Source: Portulaca oleracea
Taxonomy: Eukaryota > Streptophyta > Magnoliopsida > Caryophyllales > Portulacaceae
Reading direction: 5' to 3'
DNA length: 64,000 bases
Assembly: GCA_029582165.1 (NCBI GenBank)
Contig: CM055882.1
Location: 13,773,001 to 13,837,000, forward strand
This document shows, piece by piece, positions 10,232 through 22,004 of the stretch. The translations under genes and the position numbers were made by a program. Each line of letters opens with the position of its first letter. The stretch's first letter is position 1. Below the pieces are notes generated by a model. It did no database searches. It was not told where the DNA came from and saw only the letters and a list, made by a program, of their open reading frames with translations.

Positions 10232-12384
10232 AAATAAAGTTAGAAAAGAATACATTTATAGACATCTCATCTTTATTCACTTAAAAAAAATTCTAACTAA
10301 GCCAAGAAGACTGCAAAAACATAGATTATTTCTTTTGTATAATAGATTAATTGGATCAAATTGAAAATAAATCAGTTGTCAAAATTAAAACTCGCCTTGC
10401 TTCAATCAAAATATTAATACTAAAATATGACCCAACCCAAATTCAGCAAGTTCCAAATTAATTGATCTATTTGTTAATTAGACATCCACTTCAAAGGAGA
10501 ATATGGTAACCTGATGCGGCTTAAAGAAATGGAGATAACCTAAATCGAACCAAGTTATGCAGTATATATTGCATGCACCCGGAGCATGTGCCCCAAATAT
10601 TTATAAGTGAACAATCTGTGTAATAAGAGTGAACAATCTGATATCTATGGTGAACAATCTAATACATATGAGTGAACAATAATATAATCCGAAGCACGTG
10701 CTCCGAGAGCACCTAATAAATCGCACAAATTATGTGTATATATCAATCAAAGAGCAATATCCAAAGGAATTAGTCAGTTTGTGATGGCTTGTTGCGTGTG
10801 ACCGATGTAATGCTTGTTGGAAGAAGAAGTACACTTACATAACGTGTAAGGAATTTTATTAATTAAAAAAATAAATGAGAAAATGGGTGTTTTTTAGCCT
10901 AATTTTTGGTTGCCTAATCAAGTTAATTAGGTCCCATTTTTTTGGTTCCTTTTCTTAGGAAGCAACTCCGGTTAATATATATGATGTATTGATGTCAAAA
11001 AGCTAGAGAATGGGTAGTATAATACGAAAATGATGGGCATTAAATACACAAGTGTTTACTTAATGGGTACTTTGGTTAATAGTTTTCTTGTACGCAATTA
11101 TGCTTCACCTATTCAACTAACCTACATTCACATACATAAACCAAATCTGCTTAATTAACTGATTAACTTAGCTTCATTAACAGTTAATTATTTAACATCT
11201 TTCTAATTAGTTATTCCCTGCGTTTTTATTTAAGTGTCGTCTAGCCTCTAGGTAATTGTGTCAAAAACATTGACCGTTAATATTTTAATTTCTATGATGA
11301 TTCATCAAACGAAATCGATATCATTAGATTCGTAATAAAAAATACTATTGAAAAAGTATAATATTGTATCTTTTATAAAATTGTTATGTATGAAATTATT
11401 TATTAAAGACGGACAGCAAAAAGCGTGAATAACATATAAAAGAAGACGGAGGAGGGAGTAGTAAGTATCCAACAAGCTTGTTCCTAAGGCTAACCTGAAA
11501 AGAATGTCTGAATATTTGTTTAATTTTTAAAATTCGAATACCATAATATTTTTATTTACGTTCTTTTAAAAGTTAGACTATAGTCCTATTTAACTTAAAA
11601 CAAACTGAGTATTACACAATAATATATTAGTTTGACTTTAATTTTAGATGATTTAGGTCGAAGGAGCTGAATTTATCACCATCCCAACTTTTACGGTCAC
11701 TATTTATGCTCATATTTTTCCAAAGGAATTTTATAACAAATGAAAATTTTACATGCAAAATGAAAAGCTTAAGGCTATGTTCAGCTGTAATATTTTGGAT
11801 AATATTTTAATACTTTGATCAAAGCAAAATTCTAATTAGATTAATATTAATTTTTGATAAGTTAGTATTTTAACTAGTACTTAACATGTTTTAACTAGTA
11901 ATCAATATGTTTTATCGAACTGCTGTCTACTTCCTAAACAATTATTCATGATATAAATTGTTATTTGTTATCTAAATCGCTAGTTTCATAATATTCTAAT
12001 ATCAGTTTATTTCTAATTACATTGTTTACATCATAATATTCCATTACATACATGCTAATAAAATAAAATCACAGTTGACTGTATGCATCAATCATCATCA
12101 TTAATTCCATACATACTTTAAAAAAAAAAGTATCCTTAGATTCCAAAGATAAAGACAAATACGTACACATCACAAAAGAAGATTCCTTGGCAAAATATAA
12201 AAAAAAATAAAAAATTGAAGAAACCTGAAAGTTCTTTCTGATGCAATACCAAACTAACAGCTCATCATAGCTATATCCATAATCCACTTGAGAAAACTTG
12301 AACCAAATGTGGATAGAGTGCCCTACTTTCCAACAAATTAGGGTAGCTTTTACTACAAGCAAAAAACCTCCTACAATGTGTGTG
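10232..12384. other. AT-rich intergenic and upstream region of metacaspase A
   Basis: There are no convincing genes. It holds a four-copy short motif GTGAACAATCT near 10608-10672, flanked by related words GAGCATGTGC and AGCACGTGCT, and a Stowaway-like MITE at 11214-11458. The last few hundred bases before 12385 should contain the promoter of the metacaspase at 12529. Confidence 0.5.
11214..11458. mobile_element. Stowaway-like MITE, copy 1
   Basis: The 245-bp AT-rich element starts TTCCCTGCGTTTTTATTTAA and ends GACGGAGGAGGGAG. TA dinucleotides flank both ends, as expected of Tc1/mariner-derived Stowaway MITEs. It shares the internal words 'CCGTTAATATTTTAATTT' and 'ATATCATTAGATTCGTAATA' with the element at 23228-23415. 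Confidence 0.75.
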
Positions 12385-12393
12385 TATATATAG
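12385..12393 (+). promoter_or_regulatory. TATA box of metacaspase A
   Basis: TATATATAG lies about 140 bp before the ATG at 12529, which would give a 5' UTR of roughly 110 nt. It is the best TATA-like word in the right place. Confidence 0.55.
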
Positions 12394-12528
12394 CCTAGGG
12401 TCGTGTCAATGGAATGTCAACAAAAACAAGAAATACTTCCCCACAAATCAAACAATTAATCCAACCATCAAGAGAACAAGTTCTAATTAGTTTGCAAGCT
12501 TTTTTCACTAGTGTACCCAACATTCATC

Positions 12529-14252
12529 ATGGTGAAATTAGGGCCTAAGAGAATGGCAATTTTGGTAGGGTGCAATTACCCAAACACTAACAATGAATTG
12601 TATGGTTGCATCAATGATGTTGTTGCCATGAAGCAAGTCTTAATTGAGAGGTTCGGGTTCAAGGGAGAAGACATTGAGCTCATGACAGACGAGCCAGGCT
12701 CGGCTGTCATGCCCACAGGTGCCAATATCAAGAAGGCCCTTCGAGGAATGGTGGATCGCGCTGAGGAGGGTGATGTGCTTTACTTCCATTATAGTGGCCA
12801 TGGGACCTTGATCCCTTCTTTGAACCCAAATGAGCCTCATAGGAAAGATGAAGCTATTGTGCCCTGTGATTTCAATCTCATCACAGGTATATATACTTAA
12901 GCCATATATAATATTGATAATTATTTGGGTAGATAATTCACTTTGACATGCATTAACATATGACTTAACTAATTAATTGATTATTTTCTAATTTATATTC
13001 CCAAGAGATATGTCCTTATCAAAGTTTGACATAATAACTGTAGACTAAGCTAAGTTGTTAGGTTGTTAGCATTCTGTTATAAGGTTGTTAGGAGCTAATG
13101 CTTGCCTCTATTTATGTTCTATATATATCCCTTCTGTATTGTATTACTTTCTTAAGTCATATTGAATACAATACTAGAGGTTTCTCTCCATAATCTCAAG
13201 GCTTTTCACATGGTATCAGAGCCAGGGTCATTGATGTTGGGGCCGCGCCCGCAGTTGTCTGCGCCTCGTGGTGAGGGGGTGTGTTGAGTTGTCCCACATC
13301 GGCCTTTGACACCCATATTGTGGTGTTTATAATGGCTTGGGTGTCTCAACTTCCTAAGCTAGCTTTTGGGGTTGAATTGGGCTCAAGTCCATTATTTCAC
13401 AATAACAAACTCATGACCCCTATTTATTTTTCTTTTATGGACATAGAGTAGCTTTGTCCCTAGAAACTTGTTATTAACTGTATATATATCCTTATCTTAA
13501 TTTTATGATATATTAAAAATGTCCTATTTATGTCAATAATTACCAAATATATATAATAAGTACGTTCAACTCTTGCACATATAAATAATATTACTCCATC
13601 TCATGCACAATTTGTCTTAACTTTATTGTTGAACCAAAACAAACTAATTAATTACTGGCTTAAATTTGTAGATATGGATTTCCGCGATCTAGTGAACCAC
13701 CTACCTCCAAACACAACCTTGACAATCCTCTCGGACTCGTGCCACAGTGGAGGCCTAATAGACCAAGAGAAAGAGCAAATCGGCCCTTCGACCATGTCAT
13801 CCAAGTCCCTGCCACCCTACCATTCGCGACCAAGGCTCATCCCACTAGAGTCAATCCTAAACCATTTCAAGCAACTCCACAACACAGACAATCCTGATAT
13901 TGCGCACCACATGAGAGAGCGGTTCAAGGATGATGCTAGTCTAAGCTTTTGCCTCGCTAGGGCTAGCCATCATGGCCCACGAGGGGCTAAGGGAGATTAT
14001 GGCATTTTGCTTAGTGGGTGTCAAGGCAACGAGACATCGGCTGATGCCCACATGGACGATGAGGGAGGTAAGGCTTACGGAGCCTTTAGTAACGCGGTTA
14101 GGAAGGTCTTGGAGGAGAACCCTAGTAGGGTTAGTAACAAGGAGGTTGTGGTTAAGGCTAGGGAAATGTTGCAAAAACAAGGGTTTAGACAACACCCTTG
14201 TTTGTATTGTAGTGATGAGAATGCTAATGCTATTTTCTTGTTGCAATCTTAG
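12529..14252 (+). CDS. Type II metacaspase (AtMC9-like), two exons
   Basis: A cysteine protease of the plant metacaspase family, which cleaves after Arg or Lys and acts in cell death, wounding and clearance of dying cells. Exon 1 is 12529-12886, exon 2 is 13672-14252, and the phase-1 GT/AG junction restores 'NLITDMDF'. The predicted protein is 312 residues. The p20 part carries the catalytic His in HYSGHG (His91) and the catalytic Cys in DSCHSGG (Cys143). The p10-like end holds 'GILLSGCQ', 'GAFSNAV' and 'QHPCLYCSDENA'. The short linker and total length match the AtMC9 subgroup rather than the roughly 400-residue AtMC4-8. The ATG at 12529 is chosen because an upstream in-frame GTG is not a plausible start and MVKLGPKRMAILVGCNY is typical. 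The intron holds an LTR retrotransposon remnant. It appears intact. Confidence 0.93.
13056..13407 (+). mobile_element. TRIM-like LTR remnant in metacaspase intron
   Basis: A short LTR-like segment (13056-13210, TGTTAGG...TTTTCACA) is followed by a perfect primer binding site TGGTATCAGAGCC (13211-13223). Then comes a second LTR-like block (13282-13407) that begins TGTTGAGTTGTCCCACATCGG-like sequence and ends in AATAACA. The small size and lack of coding capacity suit a terminal-repeat retrotransposon in miniature. It may be two overlapping insertions, since the two blocks are not alike. No clear target duplication is seen. Confidence 0.6.
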
Positions 14253-15810
14253 AGAAAATAAGTCTCACCAATGCAAATATGTTAGTCACCTGCATGTGAC
14301 ATTGGCTAAGATAATTTAATTTAATTTGTAACACACACATTCAATCATTCCATTGTAATCCTTTATATATCTGTGGGATTTGTCTCTGATAATGGATTTG
14401 ATTTTTATTTATGTAAAACTTCATCCCAATAATAAATGAAGTGCACATTTTAATTACCCTAGATACGTGCATACAATTTGTACTACCATCTATCTAAATA
14501 TATTACCTAGTGGTCAGTGAGATTTGATAAGTTAATTTGATTGCAGTATATGTTTATATATTCATCATTCATGTATTTATCGAACCAATATGTAGTTGAC
14601 AATAGCAACAATTTTCAATTCTTTCAAAAACTATCACGATCAGACAAATAATTATCGAAGATAATCAATAGTTATTTTGACTGCTCATGTTTTAGTTTAA
14701 GATTTTACTGATTCTTTTTCTCATGTCAAAAGATTCAAAAATAAAGTTGCTCATACTTTAGCACACCTTCACCCCATGGTGATTGATAGAAAATCATGGC
14801 CCGTGGATGACTATGGGCCTTCATCCTATTTCTGATCTCTTAATCAAAGAAGCTTGTGATATTACTTTGAAAATGGAATGAATTTCCCAAGCCTTTGTAT
14901 ATATGAAAAAAATAGTTATTTTGCAAAATTTAACTCAGCAAAAATTAAAACAAGCACAAATAATTTAGGGAAGAGAGAGCATATTTTGGACACTCCAACA
15001 TAGACAAATGAAACAACGATGAACTAATTTAATTTTATGATTACCAAGTTTACACACAAAAGAAGGGTATAATCATTGGTCCAAGCTTCTCGATGGCTTG
15101 ATTAGAATATTTTGTTATCTTGATGGATATGAATCATGTGATCTTTAATATCCATCGAGACTTTTGATATATTCACATATATTGAGAAAAATTATCTACG
15201 TCGAAATTCTTTTACACTCCGTGTTAGCGGTGTTATATATTGGAATTTGTTATTGTTGTAGTCTTAATTGATGTAATCGAATTAGTATAATATAGCACCA
15301 AGTTTTTATTTTGGTTCACTATAAGGTTTTAATTAGTTGTACAATGTGTATGTAGTTTAGTGTAAAAAAAAAAAAGAACAAAACTTTTCCATTTTTATGT
15401 GCTCTAACTTTGTGAGTGACATATGTGGTCGTCTTAGGGCTACTTGTACTCTATATAATAACGCCAGACTCTTTTTAAAATTCTATGTTTGTCAAAATTA
15501 AAACTTGATTTATAATTGAGAATGTATAATGATTTATATCTTTCAAAATTCTAACTTTCCTATTTTTATGTGTTCGAACAGTTAAAATGAGCAGTAAATA
15601 GCATTTTATTTCCTTAATTTGAGTCAATGGTATTCGTTCCTTGGGGCCCAAGATTGTCAATTAGAAAGAAATTATGCAGATATAAGCATTGTTAACACAA
15701 TACACTGTTTTACTGAGATCAGCAGTGAATACTCAGATTCAAACCTCAAAAAATTAGGTCACAGACGATTGCACAACTGTTGTTGTACGTTCGATCGTCC
15801 AACCTAATCG
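14253..15810. other. Intergenic, with a small LINE fragment
   Basis: AT-rich sequence between the metacaspase and the next gene. The metacaspase 3' UTR should lie at its start. Apart from the LINE fragment at 14712-14900 I see only simple A and T runs and the probable 5' UTR of the gene at 15811. Confidence 0.5.
14712..14900 (+). pseudogene. LINE RNase H C-terminal fragment
   Basis: The frame reads 'FSHVKRFKNKVAHTLAHL' and then 'PVDDYGPSSYF'. This resembles the end of the RNase H domain of plant L1-like ORF2 (V.R..N.VAH.LA). It is short and isolated. Confidence 0.5.
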
Positions 15811-18800
15811 ATGGAGTTTCAAGGTATTTTTCTTTTTTCTTTTTTTTTTTTTTTGAGGCCGAGTTTCAACGTAATAACATTTGTGATGCATTCTTGTTAC
15901 TGTTACTTTTATCTTTGAAATTGAATGTGATGCTGATACTACTTGATTAATTACTGTACATTACAGGAGATTGTGACGATTATTGCACGGATGATAATGA
16001 ATTTGTCGATGATCATGATCAAAATGACGAACTGAAGAAGGAGCCCAATAAAGTGATTCGTCAATTTTATTACGTGAAATTCAACCGGAATTTTCGAGAT
16101 CCTGCATTAGAGGCGAAGATCGAGAAATTGGAGATCATGCTATTGACTACTGAGCAAGCAAAGGGATTAATTCTCGATCAAATTGAATCCCTAGAGGTAT
16201 TGTTACAAATATAATTGAAATCGGTCTTTCTATCGCAAATTTAGCAGAGTATATTATAATATGTATGGTTATAACACCATATTTGATTCAATTTAATTTG
16301 TTTGTTTGATTTTGAAATGCAGAATAGAATTACCGCATTGGAGAAAGAAACCGAAAGATACTTGAAAACTTGGATGACCATGGGTCCTTGGTTGCTACGA
16401 TTACTTCAAGAGAAGTACCCTGAAAGCGTGGTAATTAGCCTTTTCTTATTATTCAAATTCAAAAATGTTGCAGATCTCTCTAGATTGTTAAAACGGGACC
16501 TATACTGAAAGTTATTGTTTGCATGTTGGTCATTTTTTATCGTCAAGAAAGTTGCATTGCTAAGAATGGATCATACAATTGCTTGCTTCGAAATTTTGAT
16601 TTGAGACTTGGCATTTTGTGTTGGACACATTTTGTACATGTTTGCTTCAAATTGAAGTATAAATGTCTACGTACACGTCTGAGTGTCAAGTCTTTGACAC
16701 AGTTGTTGAGACGACACTTGAGATAAAATGAAGAGTCGAGGTGATATAACTAACAAAACAATCACTTTAAACCATTGGCGTATATATATTGATGTCTAAC
16801 TATTTTCAATTAAATCTTTTGGGGAAAGGATGAGGACCCAGAAACGGCATTAGATCCAGAAATCGAAGGACCTAATATCAAGGAAAGAATTGATGAATTA
16901 GTCTATGAATTGAGCCATGGAAATCACAAGCTAGCTGAGCAGAAACGGATTCATAAAGAGCTCAAATGTCTACAAAAACGAAAAGAAGAAATCGAGCATA
17001 AAGTCAGAGAAGTAGAAGCTCAACTCCCTCCCCCAAATCGCTGGGGGTGGAGGGAGAGATCTAAGTTTGATATTCAACGCGAGATGCGAGTAAGAATTGA
17101 ATTGATATGCTTCCATTTTAATTTCCTTCGTTCTTTGTTTTCCTACTGACACACACTTGGTATTTATTTTGTGTTTAACTACTCCTCGTTTTTATAATGG
17201 TTTTCAACCTCAAAATGCAAGTAAGATTCGAACAAGACAGTGCACGATTACCCTTGTTTCCTGTTGATCGTTATTGGTATTTGTTTTTCGATCCTCATTC
17301 CTTGTTGTTCGAATGGTTTTCAACTTCAAAAGTTGTCCACTTTATAGTGCCTAAAATGATCGAAAGTTCGTTCATATTGCCTGCACGCATCTGTTTTCCT
17401 TAAATAAGTTAAGAGTACAATAAACTGAAAGTTTAGTTTTGAAATTATCAATGTATTTACATGATGGATGACACAATATTAATGAGCTTAATCATCTGAT
17501 GGATGACAAAGTATTAATGTACTTATCTGATGGATGTAGGATCATACAAAAAAAGAGGAGCAATACAAAGAAAAGCAGGAGCAGAAAAAGACAGGATGGA
17601 AGGAAGAAATAAGAAGAGCTGAAGAAAAGTTGAGGTTTATAAACCAAAAGCAAGATAAGATACACAACCGCATTTTAAGAGCTCAAAAGAAATTAGATGA
17701 ACAGGTATAACCGTTAATTACTAAATAACTAACTATGCTTATGATTATGTATTTGAAAGCAATCTTCAAGAGTGAGACCCAATTTAAAATTTTGGGTCAA
17801 TTCGAACCCATCTCTTTAGATTTTCGTAGTTCATAGTTAAGGTTGTTCATTGGATATCCAAGGCAATGGTTTATAACAGGACTTTGAAGTATTGGATTTT
17901 TGTGAATGGAGCCTAATTTCCTTGAGTTTGCTGTTATTTTTTGCCTAATTAATCATGTTTCTAACATGATTATTCCATGACAGGAGGGTTGTTACATGGG
18001 TTATACCACTTTAGTCAAGAAGGTCAAGGAGCTCGCAGCGAAGAAAGATTTGGGTGCTCTTGAACATCTAACCCAAATTCAGGTTAGTTGAACAAGGTTC
18101 ATCAAGATTTGCTTCTAACTCAAACAATCCCTTTTCAATTTCCTCAAGTTTTTACACTATTCATATTGAAAAATTAGTAGTCAAGTTGACCATCAGTCTC
18201 ATCTTTCAAACTCCCCGCCTCTTGAATCAAACTTGGCAAAAGCAAAACAAACATAAAAAAGTTCCTTTGTATAAAAATTGTGGGCTTGATAGGTCATGTC
18301 ATAACAATTTAGTACTTACCCCTTGTGATCATTTCAATCTCCCCACCAAGGTCAAACCTTGGTAGAAGCAAAAAAAGGGAGAAAAAATTAAATTGCCCAT
18401 GTACAAAAATTGTGGGGCGGATAGTTCATATTTGTCTTGATATTCTGGTTCTTAGCCCTTATTTTGGCTTGTAGAGCTTGCTGGTGGTGATTAATTATGC
18501 ATTTGTTCTAATTTAATCTATGTCGGAATTCGTTGATTAGGTTGAGGGATTCTTCAAAAGGTTGGAGCGCGATAAAGAATTTAGAGCTAGTTATCTCAGA
18601 AGTGTATGTTCTTGAACGCTTTCTATTGGCCTTTACTATGCTCAGGATTGATCTTAAGATACCCTTTGAATAATTGATTGTATTGATGAAGATTAGTTCC
18701 AGCTTTCGAGTTTCTGTCATTGCATTGTCTGCTAATACGGTTTTAGTAATATAGTCTAGTTTCAGCGTGTATATCATAAGTACGCAACACGAATTTCCCA

Positions 18801-18865
18801 ACTTCTTGCAGAAACCATTGGGATTATATATGAGCGCTCCTGATCACTATGATCGAGCTATCTAA
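15811..18865 (+). CDS. Proton pump interactor-like coiled-coil protein
   Basis: Eight exons with consistent phases: 15811-15823, 15967-16196, 16323-16430, 16829-17089, 17540-17704, 17984-18082, 18541-18603 and 18812-18865. The predicted protein is 330 residues, highly charged, with long Lys/Glu-rich coiled-coil stretches in the middle. Two parts recall plant proton pump interactors: an N-terminal 'FYYVKFNRNFRDPALEAKI' segment and a C-terminal 'VKELAAKKDLGALEHL' followed by 'VEGFFKRLERDKEFRASY'. PPI1 of Arabidopsis binds the autoinhibitory tail of plasma-membrane H+-ATPases. This protein is about half the length of PPI1 and lacks its C-terminal extension and membrane segment, so it is a short paralogue or a relative of unproven function. 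The exon 4 acceptor (GGGGAAAG) is weak. An AATAAA lies just after the stop, near 18913. Confidence 0.65.
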
Positions 18866-19397
18866 TTTCTAACCCCATCCAACCCTAAACTAAGTCAAGA
18901 GTAATTCTGAACAATAAAAGTCTCATAGATTAGAACATCAGATTGCAGATTTATGCTGTAATGATTGAACAATAGGAGACAAAAACATAAGATAACGTAT
19001 TGTATGCTCCATTTATTTAGAACATAATCCCACCACAGAAACCCAACATTGGATTAGAACTCAAGTGAACAACGCTTTTCGTAAGACAGACAAACAGACA
19101 GAACACACCGATGAAGTGTATATACAACGCGATAGACAGACACAACACAACAACAACAACAACAACAATAAAAAGTTCTTCCGATGTGGGTCACCCATCT
19201 ACCATTTTACGGGATCTGGGAAGATTTAGATATAGGCAGTCTTACCTTTACAACCACTGTCTGTGAAGAAGCTGGTTTCAAATGACTGAAACAACCCCGG
19301 AAAAAAACAATTTTGAAAACATGTCAAAGTTGAAAAACCATGGGAGAATCCACAACCTTAAGAAGAAACAACCAAACATCTCAGAAATTTCTCTAAC
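18866..19397. other. Intergenic between convergent genes
   Basis: Holds the 3' ends of two convergent genes and a SINE-like repeat (19143-19282). Nothing else is recognised. Confidence 0.5.
19143..19282 (-). mobile_element. SINE-like element ending in (TTG)n
   Basis: Read on the minus strand, the sequence passes through 'GGTAAGACTGCCTATATCTA', 'CCCAGATCCCGTAAAATGG' and 'GGGTGACCCACATCGG' and ends in a run of TTG repeats (CAA repeats at 19147-19169 on the plus strand). This layout matches the 3' part of the plant TS/Au type of SINE, which ends in TTG repeats rather than poly-A. The tRNA-like head is not recognised, so it is probably truncated. Confidence 0.6.
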
Positions 19398-20631
19398 TCA
19401 AACCAGTTGGCCAAGGAAGGCGGAAGCAGCATTCTCGTCCCTGCAGTACAAGCAAGGGTGCTGAGAGAACCCCTGCTCCTTGAGTGTGTTCCTGACCATT
19501 ACAGCCAACTCGCGGTTGCTGAGTGGGCCCGGGTGGTCATGAAGGACCGTCTGGACAGCGTTGCTGAGCGCCCCGAACGCGACAAACTGCCCTTCCTCCA
19601 CCTGGCGGACATCAGCTGACAGCTCATCCGGCTGGCACCCGCTGAGCAGGACTCCCATGTCGGGGTGCAGGAGCTCGTACAGCTCCAGCTCGGCAGGGGA
19701 AAGCCGGAATTTCGAACTGGCCTTTGCACCGAAGTGGGCCGTCAGGTGGTCCCTCACGTGGAACGCGTCTTTGTTGGTGAATCCCCTCATGTGTCGGACC
19801 AGGGTGTCGTGTGGGAGGTGCTTGTGCTTGATGGAACGCGCCTTCGTGCCTGGAGTACTCTCTTCTTGGGGGGTGTCTTGTTGGACTTGGACATCTGATG
19901 GGATCGATTCTGGACCGAGCTGTTCTTTCTCCTTGTCTATTAGCCCGCCGCTGTGGCACGAATCTGACAGGAATGTAAAGCTTGCTCCCCTAGGGAGCTG
20001 GTTCACCAGCATCCTGAAGTCCAAATCTGCATGTATGATCATTTCAGGATGCTACATGAATTACCATTTTTTAAGTAGTACAAAGCATAGTTATTAAAAT
20101 TTCGATCCTGATCTACGATCCTATGATTTTATGATCCAAAATTCTCAACGCTATTCTACTATCAACATTACGATCCACGATCCTACGTGGGTTAATTCCG
20201 ATCCTAACTACCAAATGAACCCGAGTTAGGATCCCGATTCTAACAACCCAGGTACAAAGGTATCAAATATGCATTATACATACCAGTAATGACGTTAAAA
20301 TCACAGGGTACAATGGCCTCATCCTGTGTAGTCCCATCATGGGAGGGAATTTGTGTCCCATGACCACTGAAGTGAAAAAAGAGGACATCCCCAGGCTCAG
20401 CCATCCTGAACATCCAAAAGAGGCTGGCTAGAATGTTGTCGCCGGTGGGGAAGTAGCTCGAGTCGGGGCTGTCCAACATTACCACAATGTTGTCAGGACT
20501 GAACCCAAACCGCGATACCAGGAGCTGTCCCGTCCAGAGCCGTCGTTGTAGCAGCCCTTCAGCTCGCTGTCTGTGTCCGGGTAGTTGCACCCCGCCAAAA
20601 CCGCCAACTTTTTGCCACCCTCGCTCTCCAT
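19398..20631 (-). pseudogene. Second type II metacaspase, frame disturbed in exon 1
   Basis: Exon 1 runs from the ATG at 20631 to 20284 and exon 2 from 20026 to the stop at 19398, with the intron at the same place and phase as in the gene at 12529. Exon 1 opens 'MESEGGKKLAVLAGCNYPD'. At about 20535-20545 the frame slips: 'GCYNDG' is followed, in another frame, by 'QLLVSRFGFSPDN'. One nucleotide seems to be missing, because the exon would be 349 nt if it kept phase and is 348. All else looks functional, including HFSGHG, DSCHSGG, 'GVLLSGCQ' and 'QHPCLYCRDENA', and the protein would be about 325 residues. It is either a young pseudogene or a working gene with a sequence error. Confidence 0.8.
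20090..20247. mobile_element. MITE family 'CGATCCTACGA', copy 1
   Basis: The element starts GTTATTAAAATTTCGATCC and ends GGATCCCGATTCTAACAAC, an imperfect inverted repeat. It closely matches 33779-33936, sharing 'ACGATCCACGATCCTAC' and 'CGAGTTAGGATC'. It lies within the intron of the metacaspase on the minus strand. The superfamily is not determined. Confidence 0.7.
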
Positions 20632-20742
20632 TCTCGACTGAAATGGCACGGGTTGGTTCGGTCCAGAGAGAGAGGTTGGTGATGAATGATCAGGTTCTTC
20701 TGGGTGCCCGTGGTAGAGGTTCTTGCCTGAGTTGTGGTGATG

Positions 20743-20749
20743 TTTTATA
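20743..20749 (-). promoter_or_regulatory. TATA box of minus-strand metacaspase
   Basis: CTATAAAAC on the minus strand lies about 112 bp before the ATG at 20631, giving a 5' UTR of roughly 80 nt. It is followed by a CT-rich leader. Confidence 0.6.
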
Positions 20750-22004
20750 GTGTATGTTCTTGACCTATTGAACATTTCCGTTCCAGTATTTTAAGGTTTT
20801 TTTCCTGAAACTCTGAATGGTATGCGTATGGTTTTAATGCCGTTAGAAATTCGAGCTTGGGTCAAATCGATCAATGTTGAGATTCAGACGAAAAATTAAC
20901 GTTCATTGCCCGGCTTATGGAAATGGTTGTGTCCGATCGATCAAATTTATATCAATGTTACAATTCTAACGAAAAACTTATGAGTATACTTGATTCTTCC
21001 CGAGAACTGAGGATGGGTTTTTGGGGTTAGCTCGGAAGTTACTCGACCTTAGGGAGAGGTACGAAGTGACGAGACTGTAAAGGAGAGGTACGAAGTCACT
21101 CGACCTTAGGGAGAGGTACTTACCTTTTACTCGACCTTCTAACAAATTCTAATATTTATGTTGGACAAAATTTTGTCAGCTATAGAATGATCAAGACAAA
21201 GTACTTAGTCGATCAAATTTATGTATCCAATGTCAAACTCAATAGTTACCACTAGATCTTAAAATTTGACTTCAGCTTCAATTCGATCTAGCTGATTGTA
21301 GGAATTAGGTTCAAGCTTTCCCAGCCCTGTCTCATCAATGGACTCCTGACGTATACATCGGGAGTGCTTACTTGTCTTGATACTAGATGTTCAACTGGAT
21401 ACTTGATTTGAAAAACTCATGCAATCTTTTTTACTAAAAGAAACGAGGAAAGTTGCCTAAAAACGGCACTTTGAAAAGTCTTTTTTACAAAAAGAAACGG
21501 GGAAAAGTTTCCTAAAAACAGCCCTTTGAAATTATTTGACTAACCATTGAAGAATTCCAGTCGAGTCTTTTTTTTTTTTTTTTTGGAACTGTTCTTCCTC
21601 TGAATGAGTGAATTGGTACTATGATTAATCCTTGACAACACAGAAATTGACAATTTCTGTCTTGTTCATCTAATTCAGGGAATAACTGCCCTTTTCGGAT
21701 GAACCATAGCACAAACATCATTTTCTGAGACCAAATTGGCAGTAATATATCCAAATCTGAATGCTTCACACCCCCAAAAATAAGGGAATCATTGAAATGG
21801 TTAGCATGATCATTGAATTGGGGGCTCATAAATTTATTCAACATGTTTGAGTATGTTTTATTCATAGATTGCATTATAAATTTTCAATTAGTTCATACAT
21901 CAATATGATAACTGTAATGCATAAACAATGAAGCCATATGTAAGCATGCAAGCTCCTATGTAACAGCAGCCAATGCCATAGTTTACGGCCCGAGTTTCAC
22001 CATC
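20750..22004. other. Intergenic with two local tandem duplications
   Basis: Near 21040-21125 the phrase ACTCGACCTTAGGGAGAGGTAC recurs, with a partial copy between. Near 21425-21530 a unit of about 65 bp containing AAAGAAACG and TTGCCTAAAAACGGC-like sequence occurs twice. An A/T run lies at 21569-21586. No gene is recognised; the upstream regions of the metacaspase and the 3' flank of the LRR gene are here. Confidence 0.5.

Noticed and set aside
12069..12362. 97-residue minus-strand frame upstream of the metacaspase
   Set aside because: No recognisable domain, AT-rich composition, and it lies in the promoter region on the other strand.
12511..12528. GTG-initiated extension of the metacaspase
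   Set aside because: Nuclear plant genes rarely start at GTG, and the ATG at 12529 fits the family N-terminus.
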